Shown here: in pieces, positions 1 through 5,679 of the stretch
How positions within the stretch are numbered: position 1 is the first letter of the stretch
How the letters are laid out: each line of letters starts with the position of its first letter
From: Betaproteobacteria bacterium
Lineage (GTDB): Bacteria > Pseudomonadota > Gammaproteobacteria > Burkholderiales > Casimicrobiaceae
DNA: 8,427 nt
Assembly: GCA_005883655.1 (NCBI GenBank)
Contig: VBDA01000144.1
Span: 1 to 8,427 of the forward strand
Reading direction: 5' to 3'
The notes under the pieces: generated by a model
Told to the model about the DNA's origin: nothing
The model's input: the letters and a program-made list of their open reading frames with translations, nothing else
The model's database searches: none
Program-made: the position numbers and the translations under genes

Positions 1-11
1 AAACGGTGCCA

Positions 12-37
12 GACGACGAGAACGGTGCTTCGTCGTC
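12..37. other. Hairpin downstream of the ligase remnant
   Basis: GACGACGA at 12-19 is the exact reverse complement of TCGTCGTC at 30-37, giving an 8-bp stem with a 10-base loop. No T-run follows on either strand, so a rho-independent terminator is not supported. It could be the old transcript end of the acyl-CoA ligase gene, or chance. Confidence 0.3.
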
Positions 38-91
38 GGCCTCCCCAGGGATTGACGCGCCGCCATCAACTTCAGCGCATCGACGCCCGCC

Positions 92-120
92 AGCGTATGG
101 CGCCCCGCGACCGGTGTCAA
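92..120 (-). promoter_or_regulatory. Possible sigma-70 promoter reading leftward
   Basis: Read on the minus strand, a perfect TTGACA (120-115) is followed after 17 bases by TACGCT (97-92), a weak match to TATAAT. An ATG lies downstream at 66-64. The -35 box and spacing are good and the -10 box is poor, so this is tentative. If real, it would serve a gene beyond the left edge. Confidence 0.22.
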
Positions 121-138
121 TCCCGCGCTTTGCCTGCC

Positions 139-249
139 TCAAGCCGAAGCCACGCCCTGGTCCGCATACGCCTTATCGACGGCGTCCCTGAATCGTGCCA
201 GCACCAACGGCCGCTTGAGCTTCAAAGTTGGCGTCAGCAAGCCGTTGTC
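139..249 (-). pseudogene. C-terminal remnant of a long-chain fatty-acid-CoA ligase (AMP-forming)
   Basis: The minus strand from 249 down to the stop at 141-139 encodes 36 residues beginning DNGLLTPTLKLKRP and ending in a Lys/Ala-rich helix-like tail. The NGLLTPTLKLKR block is a hallmark of the extreme C-terminus of FAA1-type long-chain acyl-CoA synthetases, the ANL enzymes that activate fatty acids with ATP and CoA. Everything expected before it (AMP-binding P-loop, adenylation core, hinge) is absent: upstream of about position 249 the sequence becomes the dispersed palindromic repeat at 253-304. The frame stays open through the repeat to an ATG at 309-307, so a peptide of about 56 residues is formally possible, but it would lack any catalytic part. 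The likely history is deletion or rearrangement with a breakpoint at the repeat. Recognition of the motif is firm. Loss of function follows from the missing domains. Confidence 0.75.
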
Positions 250-252
250 GCG

Positions 253-304
253 GGCGCTCGCACCCCACTCGCCTGGCGAGCGGGACCTGGCTCGCTGCTC
301 ACAG
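253..304 (+). repeat. Palindromic intergenic repeat, copy 1
   Basis: This stretch matches 4343-4394 at 45 of 52 positions without gaps. Its core is a near-perfect palindrome, CCCACTCGC (264-272) against GCGAGCGGG (275-283) with one A:C mismatch. A second, alternative stem pairs GCGAGC (276-281) with GCTCGC (290-295). Size, palindromy and intergenic position resemble REP-type elements. No RAYT-like transposase is in the window. The left edge coincides with the truncation point of the acyl-CoA ligase remnant, and the repeat ends 41 bases before the start codon at 346. Confidence 0.75.
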
Positions 305-313
305 CGCATTCGT

Positions 314-319
314 TATACT
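314..319 (+). promoter_or_regulatory. Candidate -10 box for the PHA-system gene
   Basis: TATACT at 314-319 matches the sigma-70 -10 consensus at five of six positions and lies 26 bases before the ATG at 346. No convincing -35 hexamer sits 16-18 bases upstream, because that place is occupied by the 3' part of the palindromic repeat. If the box is used, the repeat supplies the -35 region. Confidence 0.35.
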
Positions 320-345
320 CCGACGACGCTCTCGAAAGGCCGATC

Positions 346-627
346 ATGCCCACGATCTCGATTCAACGCCGGCACAAGCTCGAGCACAAGAAGGCGAAGG
401 CAGCTGCGCAGAAGATCGCCAAGGATCTCCACCAGCGCTTCGATCTCCAATGCACCTGGGACGGCGACAACGTTTCGTTCCAGCGGCCCGGGCTCTCCGG
501 ACAGATGCTGGTGGGCAAGAATGACGTGGAGCTCGAGGTAAAACTCTCGTTCCTGCTGACGCCTCTAAAGGGGCCGATCGAGGACGCCATCCGCGATGAG
601 CTGGACACCCTGTTCGGAGAAGCGTAG
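346..627 (+). CDS. Polyhydroxyalkanoic acid system family protein (PHA_gran_rgn type)
   Basis: This is a 93-residue protein of the small family found beside PHA granule and synthase genes (PHA_gran_rgn, 'polyhydroxyalkanoic acid system protein'). Its biochemical role is not established. The start is basic, with a helix typical of the family (RRHKLEHKKAKAAAQKIAKDL, split here as RRHKLEHKKAK and AAAQKIAKDL, residues 8-28). Next comes an alternating region with W-x-G-D (about residues 39-42) and GLSGQMLVG (about 51-59), then a segment ELEVKLSFLLTPLKGPIEDAI. No signal peptide or membrane segment is visible, so it should be cytosolic or granule-bound. The start at 346 is chosen because GAAAGG (334-339) lies six bases upstream and family similarity begins there. 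The frame is open further upstream only because it reads through the palindromic repeat. It converges on the minus-strand gene ending at 650, leaving 22 bases. Confidence 0.85.
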   Translation: MPTISIQRRHKLEHKKAKAAAQKIAKDLHQRFDLQCTWDGDNVSFQRPGLSGQMLVGKNDVELEVKLSFLLTPLKGPIEDAIRDELDTLFGEA

Positions 628-649
628 CGGGCCGCGGCGCGTTCAGTCC

Positions 650-1351
650 TTAAGGGTCCGGAAACGGTGCGCGATCGCCGGAAAAAATTGCTTCCATCAG
701 TGCTGTCTCGCGGGTGTTGATCGCCTCGAGGAAAGCGTCGACATCGCGGATCCCGCCGAAGCTCGCAAAACCACCCTCCAGGAATTCCTGCAGCGCGGCG
801 AGCCCCGCGATTCGCGCCGGATGGCGCATCATCGCCAGGAGGGGACCGAGCATGGGCTGGCGAACATAACGGTCAAGCGCACTGCCGGTCTGAACGATCA
901 GATCGATCTGTCGCCTGCGGTCGCTGCGGTTGTCGCAGGCCCGGTACGCGTCACAGTAGTCGGCAACCGTGAACGGAGCGCTGGCGTCCAGCTTGCCGAC
1001 CAGCGCGTGGTCCAATTCGTGCGAAAGCGTCGAGAGCTCCATGGCCATCGCCACCGTTGCGACCACGGCGTCGGGGAGCACACGAATCATGATCGGCACG
1101 ACGCGTGCCAAGTCCGCGTCGCGTTGGCTGAAGTCGCCCGGGCCGTACAGCTCGCTCTGAAAAAAAGCAATGGCCCCGGCATAGCGCGGATCGACCGCGA
1201 GGTCAGCGTAAGTTGCGTTGAGGCGTCGCGCCTGCCACTGCGCAACTCGGTCGAGCGCGGCGGCGAGCTCTGCCGATGCGCCACGCTCCTGATGCAGCAG
1301 ACGCGAGCACTCGAGTTGATGAACCAGGAGAGCTTCGGCAGAGGAGGGCAT
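650..1351 (-). CDS. FFLEELY motif protein (function unknown)
   Basis: This is a predicted 233-residue, mostly alpha-helical soluble protein. I recognise the family by the block FFQSELYGPGDFSQRDAD (residues 63-80), a variant of the FFLEELYGPxDFxQRDxD signature that names 'FFLEELY motif' proteins. The preceding QWQARRLNATYADLAVDPRY and the following LARVVPIMIRVLP with a helical 'ELSTLSHELDHAL' region also fit. No enzyme activity is known for the family, and I see no metal site or nucleotide-binding motif that would assign one. It occurs in Proteobacteria and here sits among PHA and lipid genes. The ATG at 1351 is preferred because the helix typical of the N-terminus starts right after it. A TTG at 1399 in the same frame would add 16 residues. 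Neither has a clear ribosome-binding site. The gene is convergent with the PHA-system gene and divergent from the Tat/GMC pair. Confidence 0.8.
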   Translation of the reverse strand: MPSSAEALLVHQLECSRLLHQERGASAELAAALDRVAQWQARRLNATYADLAVDPRYAGAIAFFQSELYGPGDFSQRDADLARVVPIMIRVLPDAVVATVAMAMELSTLSHELDHALVGKLDASAPFTVADYCDAYRACDNRSDRRRQIDLIVQTGSALDRYVRQPMLGPLLAMMRHPARIAGLAALQEFLEGGFASFGGIRDVDAFLEAINTRETALMEAIFSGDRAPFPDP

Positions 1352-1511
1352 TGCGATTGCGAGTTTAGCGGAAACCCTCGTCTCGCCACCATTGCCCAAG
1401 TCGCCATAGCGGGATTTGGCATACTCTGAGCGATGCCTTTTAGATTGTTTTGTCTAGATGGGCGGGCTAGAGTGCAACGCACGGTTCTCACATATCGGTT
1501 TAAGGTTCTCG
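1352..1511. promoter_or_regulatory. Divergent intergenic region with a weak plus-strand promoter candidate
   Basis: These 160 bases separate the minus-strand FFLEELY gene from the plus-strand Tat/GMC pair, so promoters for both directions should lie here. On the plus strand TTGGCA (1416-1421) and TTTAGA (1439-1444) are 17 bases apart. The -10 box matches only three of six consensus positions, so support is weak. No good minus-strand promoter was found by eye. TAAGGT at 1501-1506 provides the ribosome-binding site for the ATG at 1512. The region is locally more AT-rich than the flanking genes. Confidence 0.3.
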
Positions 1512-2078
1512 ATGCCGCAGCTTCCCGAATCGCACGCACCAAAGCTGCCGAATAAAACGCGGCGAACCTTGCTCAAGGCTGGCATCGCCGGCGGAGTGGT
1601 TCTGGTGCTTGCGCGGTGGATGGTCACCTCGTATTCGCCGCGCGGATCGGCGGAGGGAGCCGGATCGGCGCTTGACTCCTCGGCGCGAACGATCATCGCG
1701 GCGATTGTGCCGTTGCTGCTCGAGGGTGCGTTTCCCGACGTGGACACGAGCGTCGAGGCGCGTGCCGAAGTTGTCGCAGGTGTCGATCGAGCGGTGACTG
1801 GCCTTCCGCCAGGGTCGCGCAAAGAGCTGGAGCAGCTTTTCGCATTGCTTTCCTTTGCGCCGACACGCTGCCTGCTAGCGGGCGTCTGGTCATCGTGGCC
1901 CGACGCTTCTCGCGAATCGGTTGCCGCATTTCTGGCGTCCTGGCGCGACAGTCGCTTCACGCTGCTCCGTTCGGGATACGGCGCGCTGCATCAGCTCGTT
2001 CTGGCGGCGTGGTATGGCAATACGCGCTCCTGGCCGGCGATCGGATATCCCGGGCCGCCATCGCTGGAGATCGGCTGA
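1512..2078 (+). CDS. Tat-signal small protein, partner of the GMC oxidoreductase (gluconate 2-dehydrogenase subunit 3-like)
   Basis: This is a 188-residue protein with a twin-arginine export signal: TRRTLLKAG (residues 16-24, R17 R18) followed by the hydrophobic stretch IAGGVVLVLA. No clear AxA cleavage site follows, so it may stay membrane-anchored. The rest is helical, with a tryptophan-rich second half (LLAGVWSSWPDASRES; ending in WYGNTRSWPAIGYPGPP). The aromatic G-Y-P-G ending is typical of small subunits such as gluconate 2-dehydrogenase subunit 3, which accompany periplasmic GMC dehydrogenases. It overlaps the GMC gene by one base (TGATG, 2076-2080), implying translational coupling. Because the GMC protein has no signal of its own, this subunit probably carries it through the Tat pore already folded. 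ATG 1512 is chosen for AAGG six bases upstream; an ATG at 1458 adds 18 residues but lacks a binding site. Family assignment is moderate, and the Tat motif is clear. Confidence 0.75.
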   Translation: MPQLPESHAPKLPNKTRRTLLKAGIAGGVVLVLARWMVTSYSPRGSAEGAGSALDSSARTIIAAIVPLLLEGAFPDVDTSVEARAEVVAGVDRAVTGLPPGSRKELEQLFALLSFAPTRCLLAGVWSSWPDASRESVAAFLASWRDSRFTLLRSGYGALHQLVLAAWYGNTRSWPAIGYPGPPSLEIG

Positions 2079-3703
2079 TGGCGGCGGCATCGTCCCGTGC
2101 TGCCGCGTCGCTCGACCCAGTTCGTATCGGAATCGCGAACGGGTGGAAGGTCCTCGACGCATCGACGTTGTCACAGGATCTCACCCTCGAGGCGGACGTC
2201 GTCATTGTCGGCACGGGTGCGGGCGGAGGAACGGCGGCGGAAATCCTGAGTGACGCGGGTCTCAACGTGGTTCTGATCGAGGAAGGACCTCTGGCGACAT
2301 CGTCCGATTTCCATATGCGCGAGGCGGAAGCATATTCCCAGCTGTATCAGGAATCGTCTGCGCGCAAGACCAAGGACAAGGCGATCAATATTCTGCAGGG
2401 TCGCTGCGTCGGCGGCGGCACAACCGTCAACTGGACCTCGAGCTTTCGTACCCCGGCAGCGACGCTCGAGCATTGGGCGCACGAATTCGACATCCGTGGG
2501 TTCAGCGCCGCCGATCTCGCACCCTGGTTCGCCCGCATGGAGCGACGCCTCGGCGTCTCACCCTGGCTGGTCGCGGCCAATGAAAACAACAGCGCGTTGC
2601 GCCGGGGCGCCAGTGTGCTCGGTATTTCCAGCGGCGAGATACAGCGCAACGTCAAGGGCTGCTGGAATCTCGGCTATTGCGGGATGGGTTGTCCGACGAA
2701 CGCCAAGCAGTCGATGTTGGTGACGACCATTCCAGCGGCGCTCGCGCGAGGCGCGACACTCCTCACGCGCGCACGCGCCTGGACGGTCGAGCATGGCAAC
2801 GCTCGCGCGACGGCTGTTCATTGTGTCGGCCTGGACCCGGGCGGTACCGATCCGACGGCGCGCAAGATCACCGTGCACGCGTCGACGTTTATCGTGTCGG
2901 CCGGTGCCATAGGATCGCCTGCGCTCCTGATCCGCAGCAAGGCTCCCGACCCGCATGGCACCGTCGGCAAGCGCACCTTCCTGCACCCGACCGTCGTCTC
3001 CGCTGCGTTGATGCCGGATCGCGTCGATGGCTTTGCAGGTGCGCCGCAGACGATCTACTCCGACCATTATTTGGAGCTCCCCCATGACGGTCCGCTGGGA
3101 TACAAGCTCGAGGCGCCGCCCTTGCATCCGATTCTGGTCGCGACAACGCTTCCCGGGCATGGCGTCGCACACGCGAACTGGATGCGCGAGCTCGCTCACA
3201 TGCACGTCCTGATCGCGCTGATGCGAGACGGATTCCACGCGCGCAGTCCGGGCGGCTCGGTAGGCCTGGAGAGCGATGGATCGCCCGTGCTCGACTATCG
3301 GCTTGACGAGTTCTTTTGGGACGGAGCGCGCCGCGCGTTCGCCAGCATGGCGGAAATTCAGTTCGCCGCAGGCGCGAAGACCGTAATGCCGTTGCATTCG
3401 ACGGCCGCCAGCTACTCGAGCTGGCCCGCAGCGAAAGCCGGCATCGCCGAGCTTGCGCTCGAGCCCTTGCAGGCCTCGGTGGTGAGCGCACACGTCATGG
3501 GTGGCTGTCCCCTCGGTCCCGATCCAAAGCGTGCCGTTACCGATCCAAGCGGCCGCCATCACCATCTGGAAAACCTGTACGTGTTCGACGGCTCGCTGTT
3601 CCCGACCAGCGTCGGCGCCAATCCGCAGCTGTCGATCTATGGCATCACGGCCAAGCTGGCGACCGAGCTTGCCGCCCGGCTTACGCCGCGTCGATTAGGA
3701 TGA
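2078..3703 (+). CDS. GMC family oxidoreductase, long-chain alcohol oxidase/dehydrogenase-like
   Basis: This is a 541-residue FAD-dependent oxidoreductase of the glucose-methanol-choline superfamily. Visible elements, in order: the Rossmann FAD motif VVIVGTGAGGG (residues 41-51, GxGxxG) with acidic E68/E69 after the second strand; the GMC signature GRCVGGGTTVNW (108-119); a cysteine-bearing segment GCWNLGYCGMGCPTNAKQS (194-212, C195, C201, C205); the FIVSAGAIGSP strand typical of signature 2; and the C-terminal catalytic part with SAHVMGG (H472) and GANPQLS (N515), the expected His/Asn pair. The C-x5-C-x3-C...KQ region recalls fatty-alcohol oxidases, so oxidation of a long-chain or hydrophobic alcohol is a reasonable guess; substrate and electron acceptor cannot be read from sequence. 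There is no signal peptide, so export is inferred to be via the Tat partner. The start at 2078 has GGAG eight bases upstream and overlaps the preceding stop. Confidence 0.88.
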   Translation: MAAASSRAAASLDPVRIGIANGWKVLDASTLSQDLTLEADVVIVGTGAGGGTAAEILSDAGLNVVLIEEGPLATSSDFHMREAEAYSQLYQESSARKTKDKAINILQGRCVGGGTTVNWTSSFRTPAATLEHWAHEFDIRGFSAADLAPWFARMERRLGVSPWLVAANENNSALRRGASVLGISSGEIQRNVKGCWNLGYCGMGCPTNAKQSMLVTTIPAALARGATLLTRARAWTVEHGNARATAVHCVGLDPGGTDPTARKITVHASTFIVSAGAIGSPALLIRSKAPDPHGTVGKRTFLHPTVVSAALMPDRVDGFAGAPQTIYSDHYLELPHDGPLGYKLEAPPLHPILVATTLPGHGVAHANWMRELAHMHVLIALMRDGFHARSPGGSVGLESDGSPVLDYRLDEFFWDGARRAFASMAEIQFAAGAKTVMPLHSTAASYSSWPAAKAGIAELALEPLQASVVSAHVMGGCPLGPDPKRAVTDPSGRHHHLENLYVFDGSLFPTSVGANPQLSIYGITAKLATELAARLTPRRLG

Positions 3704-3706
3704 TTG

Positions 3707-3778
3707 CTCTAATGCTTTGAAATAGAGTGAGGTCTGTTCGCTGCGAGTCACGCGTTCGATTCACCTCACTTCACTCTA
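3707..3778. promoter_or_regulatory. Alternative inverted repeats upstream of the phasin gene
   Basis: TAGAGTGAGGT at 3723-3733 can pair in three ways. TAGAGTGA (3723-3730) is the exact complement of TCACTCTA (3771-3778). AGTGAGGT (3726-3733) is the exact complement of ACCTCACT (3763-3770). TAGAG (3723-3727) also pairs with CTCTA (3707-3711). The two downstream arms are adjacent, just before the ribosome-binding site. This could be an operator with repeated half-sites, possibly for the PhaD-like regulator, or a switching leader hairpin. It could also act as a weak terminator for the GMC gene. No convincing -35/-10 pair was found, so the phasin promoter is not located. Confidence 0.45.
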
Positions 3779-3790
3779 GTCAAGGAGCAG

Positions 3791-4249
3791 ATGATGCAAA
3801 AGCAAACGATGAACGACATGAATGCCAGCCGTCTAGCCGACGCCGCGTTCGCCGCATCGCGTCAGGTTTGGCTCGCGGGCCTCGGTGCCGCCGCGGTGAC
3901 TCGCCAGTGGGCAAAGAACGATGCGGGCAACACGCTGCGCGCGCTGATCAAGGAAGGCTCGGCCGTCGAGACGCAAGCGATCCGCGTTCTCGGCAGCGGC
4001 GTCGAAACATCGCTCGCGACCGCAAGCTCGATCTGGATCCGCACCCGGGAGCAGGTCCGTGCTACGGTCACCGCGCTTGCCGACACCGCGGTCGCCGCGC
4101 TGCCGAAATTGAAAGCACCGGTCAAAGTGACCGCGAGAGCGCCGGCAGCGAAGCCGCGCAAGGCCGCCAAGGCGCCAGCATCAAAGCGGACGAAACATGC
4201 TGTGCGCCGCGTCAAGCACACGTCCCGGCAAGCTAAGTTGGCAAGCTAG
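3791..4249 (+). CDS. Phasin, PhaF/PhaI type polyhydroxyalkanoate granule-associated protein
   Basis: This 152-residue protein (151 if the second ATG at 3794 is used) has two parts. Residues 1-105 form the phasin domain, with the hallmark SRQVWLAGLGAAA near residues 23-35 and amphipathic helices up to VTALADTAVAALPK. Residues 106-150 are a Lys/Arg/Ala/Pro-rich tail (AKPRKAAKAPASKRTK) like the histone-H1-like tail of PhaF. In PhaF-type proteins the first part coats PHA granules and the basic tail binds DNA, linking granules to the nucleoid and helping them segregate. This tail is short and AAKP-like rather than a long repeat array. AAGGAG (3782-3787) lies three bases from the first ATG and six from the second, so the second may be the true start. 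The gene stands alone between an inverted-repeat leader and a terminator-like hairpin. A nucleoid-binding role is inferred from composition. Confidence 0.85.
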   Translation: MMQKQTMNDMNASRLADAAFAASRQVWLAGLGAAAVTRQWAKNDAGNTLRALIKEGSAVETQAIRVLGSGVETSLATASSIWIRTREQVRATVTALADTAVAALPKLKAPVKVTARAPAAKPRKAAKAPASKRTKHAVRRVKHTSRQAKLAS

Positions 4250-4260
4250 GCCTCGACGCC

Positions 4261-4298
4261 GCGACCACGACGAAGGGACCTGCCTCCTTGGTCGCTTT
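4261..4298 (+). terminator. Terminator-like hairpin after the phasin gene
   Basis: GCGACCA (4261-4267) is the exact reverse complement of TGGTCGC (4289-4295), and the right arm is followed by TTT (4296-4298). An inner AAGG/CCTT pair could extend the fold. The stem begins 11 bases after the phasin stop. The T-run is short, so termination efficiency is uncertain. Confidence 0.42.
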
Positions 4299-4342
4299 AC
4301 GCGGGCGCATTGTTGCGAGCGGGTAGGCGGGCGCTGATGGCT

Positions 4343-4394
4343 GGCGCCCGCACCCCACTCGCTCCGCGAGTGGGACCTCGCTCGGTGCTCACAG
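4343..4394 (+). repeat. Palindromic intergenic repeat, copy 2
   Basis: This copy matches 253-304 at 45 of 52 positions without gaps and in the same orientation. Its core is a perfect palindrome, CCCACTCGC (4354-4362), a three-base spacer, then GCGAGTGGG (4366-4374). An alternative stem pairs GCGAG (4366-4370) with CTCGC (4377-4381). It ends 26 bases before the patatin start codon. The conserved 3' flank (TGCTCACAG) shows the unit is more than the hairpin alone. Confidence 0.75.
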
Positions 4395-4420
4395 ACCACC
4401 TCCTTGCGCGGCATAGGAGA

Positions 4421-5647
4421 ATGAAGCGTCGCGCGTCCGTGGGTCTCGCTTTGGCGGGTGGCGGGCCGCTGGGAGGCATCTACGAGGTCGGGGCGCTGAT
4501 TGCGCTCTCCGACTCGCTCGACGGCATCGATCTCAACGACGTCGATGTCTATGTCGGTGTCTCATCGGGCGGCTTCGTGGCGGCCGCGCTGGCGAATGGC
4601 ATCTCGCCCACTCAAATGTACCGGCTGTTCATCGACGACGGCTTGGATGCGACGTTGTCGCCGGCGTTTTTTCTGCGACCGGCGCTCGGCGAGTTTGCCC
4701 GCCGCGGCTTGTCGCTTCCCCGCCTGTTTGCCGGCGCCGCGTTGGCCTGGATTCGAAAAGCCGACCGGCGCAACATAGTGGAATCGATTGTCGCCCTCGG
4801 TGCCGACCTGAGCCGCGCAATTCCAACCGGCTTGTTCGATCAGCGGGCGCTCGACCGCTTTCTGACCCGCCTATTTTCGGCCCCGGGTCGCAGCAACGAC
4901 TTTCGCAAGCTCGGCCACAGACTGTTCGTGATCGCGACCAATCTCGACACCGGAGCGTCGACTACGTTCGGAGGCCCCGGCTTCGATCACGTTTCTATCA
5001 CCCGTTCTATCGAAGCCTCGGCTGCGCTGCCTGGACTGTTTCCACCGGTCTACATCGACGGTGCGCACTACGTCGACGGCGTGCTCAACAAGACCTTGCA
5101 CGCCTCGGTGGCTCTGGAGGCCGGCGTGCGCTTGCTTCTGTGCGTCAATGCGCTGGTGCCCTTCGACGCGACTCCGGTGCATGGTCGCGATTCGCGCGAT
5201 ATTGACAAGCTGGCCCATGGCGGGCTGCCGATGGTCCTCGCGCAGACCTTTCGTGCGATCATTCATTCTCGGATGGAAGTCGGCATGGACCGATACCGGG
5301 CGCAATACCCCGACGCCGACATCCTTCTGTTCGAACCCGATCGCGAGGACGCCGCCATGTTTTTCGCCTCCATTTTCAGCTATGCGCGCCGCAAGGATCT
5401 GTGCGAGGCCGCATACCGCAAGACGCGCCAAGGCCTGCTTGCGCGCCGCGCCCTGCTGGAGCCCCTGCTCGCGCGGCATGGCATCCGTCTGAAGCATGAG
5501 GTTCTGTCAGACAGCCGGCGGTCCATCGGCGCCGCGCTGATCGATACCCGCCCGCTCAAGGCACGCAAGCCCGGCGTGCGGCAGGCCGCACGTGATCTGT
5601 CGCACACGCTGGACCAACTCGAAGCCTGGCTCGTCGCCGCGCGCTAG
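4421..5647 (+). CDS. Patatin-like phospholipase family protein
   Basis: This is a 408-residue acyl hydrolase of the patatin fold with a Ser-Asp dyad. The oxyanion loop GGGPLG (residues 13-18) comes almost at once, then the nucleophile elbow GVSSG (46-50, Ser48) and the dyad aspartate in HYVDGVLN (Asp219). The last motif reads DGV rather than the usual DGG/DGA, while an IDGA motif sits six residues earlier (Asp213). The region after about residue 240 is a C-terminal extension with several Arg-rich helices. Such enzymes hydrolyse phospholipids, acylglycerols or acyl-CoAs, and patatin-fold enzymes also occur as intracellular PHA depolymerases; the substrate here is unknown. No signal peptide is present, so it is probably cytosolic. 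ATG 4421 is chosen because similarity begins there. AGGAGA directly abuts it, an unusually short spacing, and the open frame further upstream merely reads through the palindromic repeat. The regulator gene follows after 32 bases. Confidence 0.88.
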   Translation: MKRRASVGLALAGGGPLGGIYEVGALIALSDSLDGIDLNDVDVYVGVSSGGFVAAALANGISPTQMYRLFIDDGLDATLSPAFFLRPALGEFARRGLSLPRLFAGAALAWIRKADRRNIVESIVALGADLSRAIPTGLFDQRALDRFLTRLFSAPGRSNDFRKLGHRLFVIATNLDTGASTTFGGPGFDHVSITRSIEASAALPGLFPPVYIDGAHYVDGVLNKTLHASVALEAGVRLLLCVNALVPFDATPVHGRDSRDIDKLAHGGLPMVLAQTFRAIIHSRMEVGMDRYRAQYPDADILLFEPDREDAAMFFASIFSYARRKDLCEAAYRKTRQGLLARRALLEPLLARHGIRLKHEVLSDSRRSIGAALIDTRPLKARKPGVRQAARDLSHTLDQLEAWLVAAR

Positions 5648-5679
5648 TGGGCTAGCTCCGACGTCCGCGACCTATCGTC

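Larger units (their letters stand above)
1..138. other. Left-edge region without a confident gene
   Basis: No protein family was recognised here. On the minus strand the frame stays open after the ligase stop. An ATG at 66-64 could begin a short reading frame of 22 codons (starting MAARQSLGRP) that runs off the left edge, but it cannot be judged from so little sequence. The stretch also holds a hairpin (12-37) and a promoter-like pair on the minus strand (92-120), listed separately. It may be the leader of a gene lying to the left. Confidence 0.3.

Noticed and set aside
25..345. Open frame continuing upstream of the PHA-system gene, adding 107 residues
   Set aside because: The extension is encoded by the ligase remnant read on the wrong strand and by the palindromic repeat. 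Family similarity and a ribosome-binding site place the start at 346.
2..668. Short direct repeats of AACGGTGC near 2-9, 21-28 and 662-669
   Set aside because: Eight bases in three irregularly spaced places is within chance expectation, and no repeat unit extends beyond it.
596..1429. 277-codon plus-strand open frame opposite the FFLEELY gene
   Set aside because: It is a high-GC shadow frame with no family resemblance. The minus strand carries a recognisable conserved motif.
2558..3565. 335-codon minus-strand open frame opposite the GMC gene
   Set aside because: It is antisense to clear FAD-binding and catalytic motifs, and its composition (many Arg, His, Gly) is typical of a shadow frame.
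3704..3790. Search for a sigma-54 or sigma-70 promoter before the phasin gene
   Set aside because: No TGGCAC-N5-TTGC pattern and no acceptable -35/-10 pair were found. TTGAAA at 3717-3722 has no matching -10 box.
4310..4420. Open frame continuing upstream of the patatin gene, adding 37 residues
   Set aside because: It translates the second palindromic repeat, starts at TTG, and lies before the point where patatin similarity begins. Both repeats happen to be in frame with the gene after them, which can mislead automatic start calls.
4871..5497. 208-codon minus-strand open frame opposite the patatin gene
   Set aside because: It is antisense to a well-supported gene and shows no recognisable motif.
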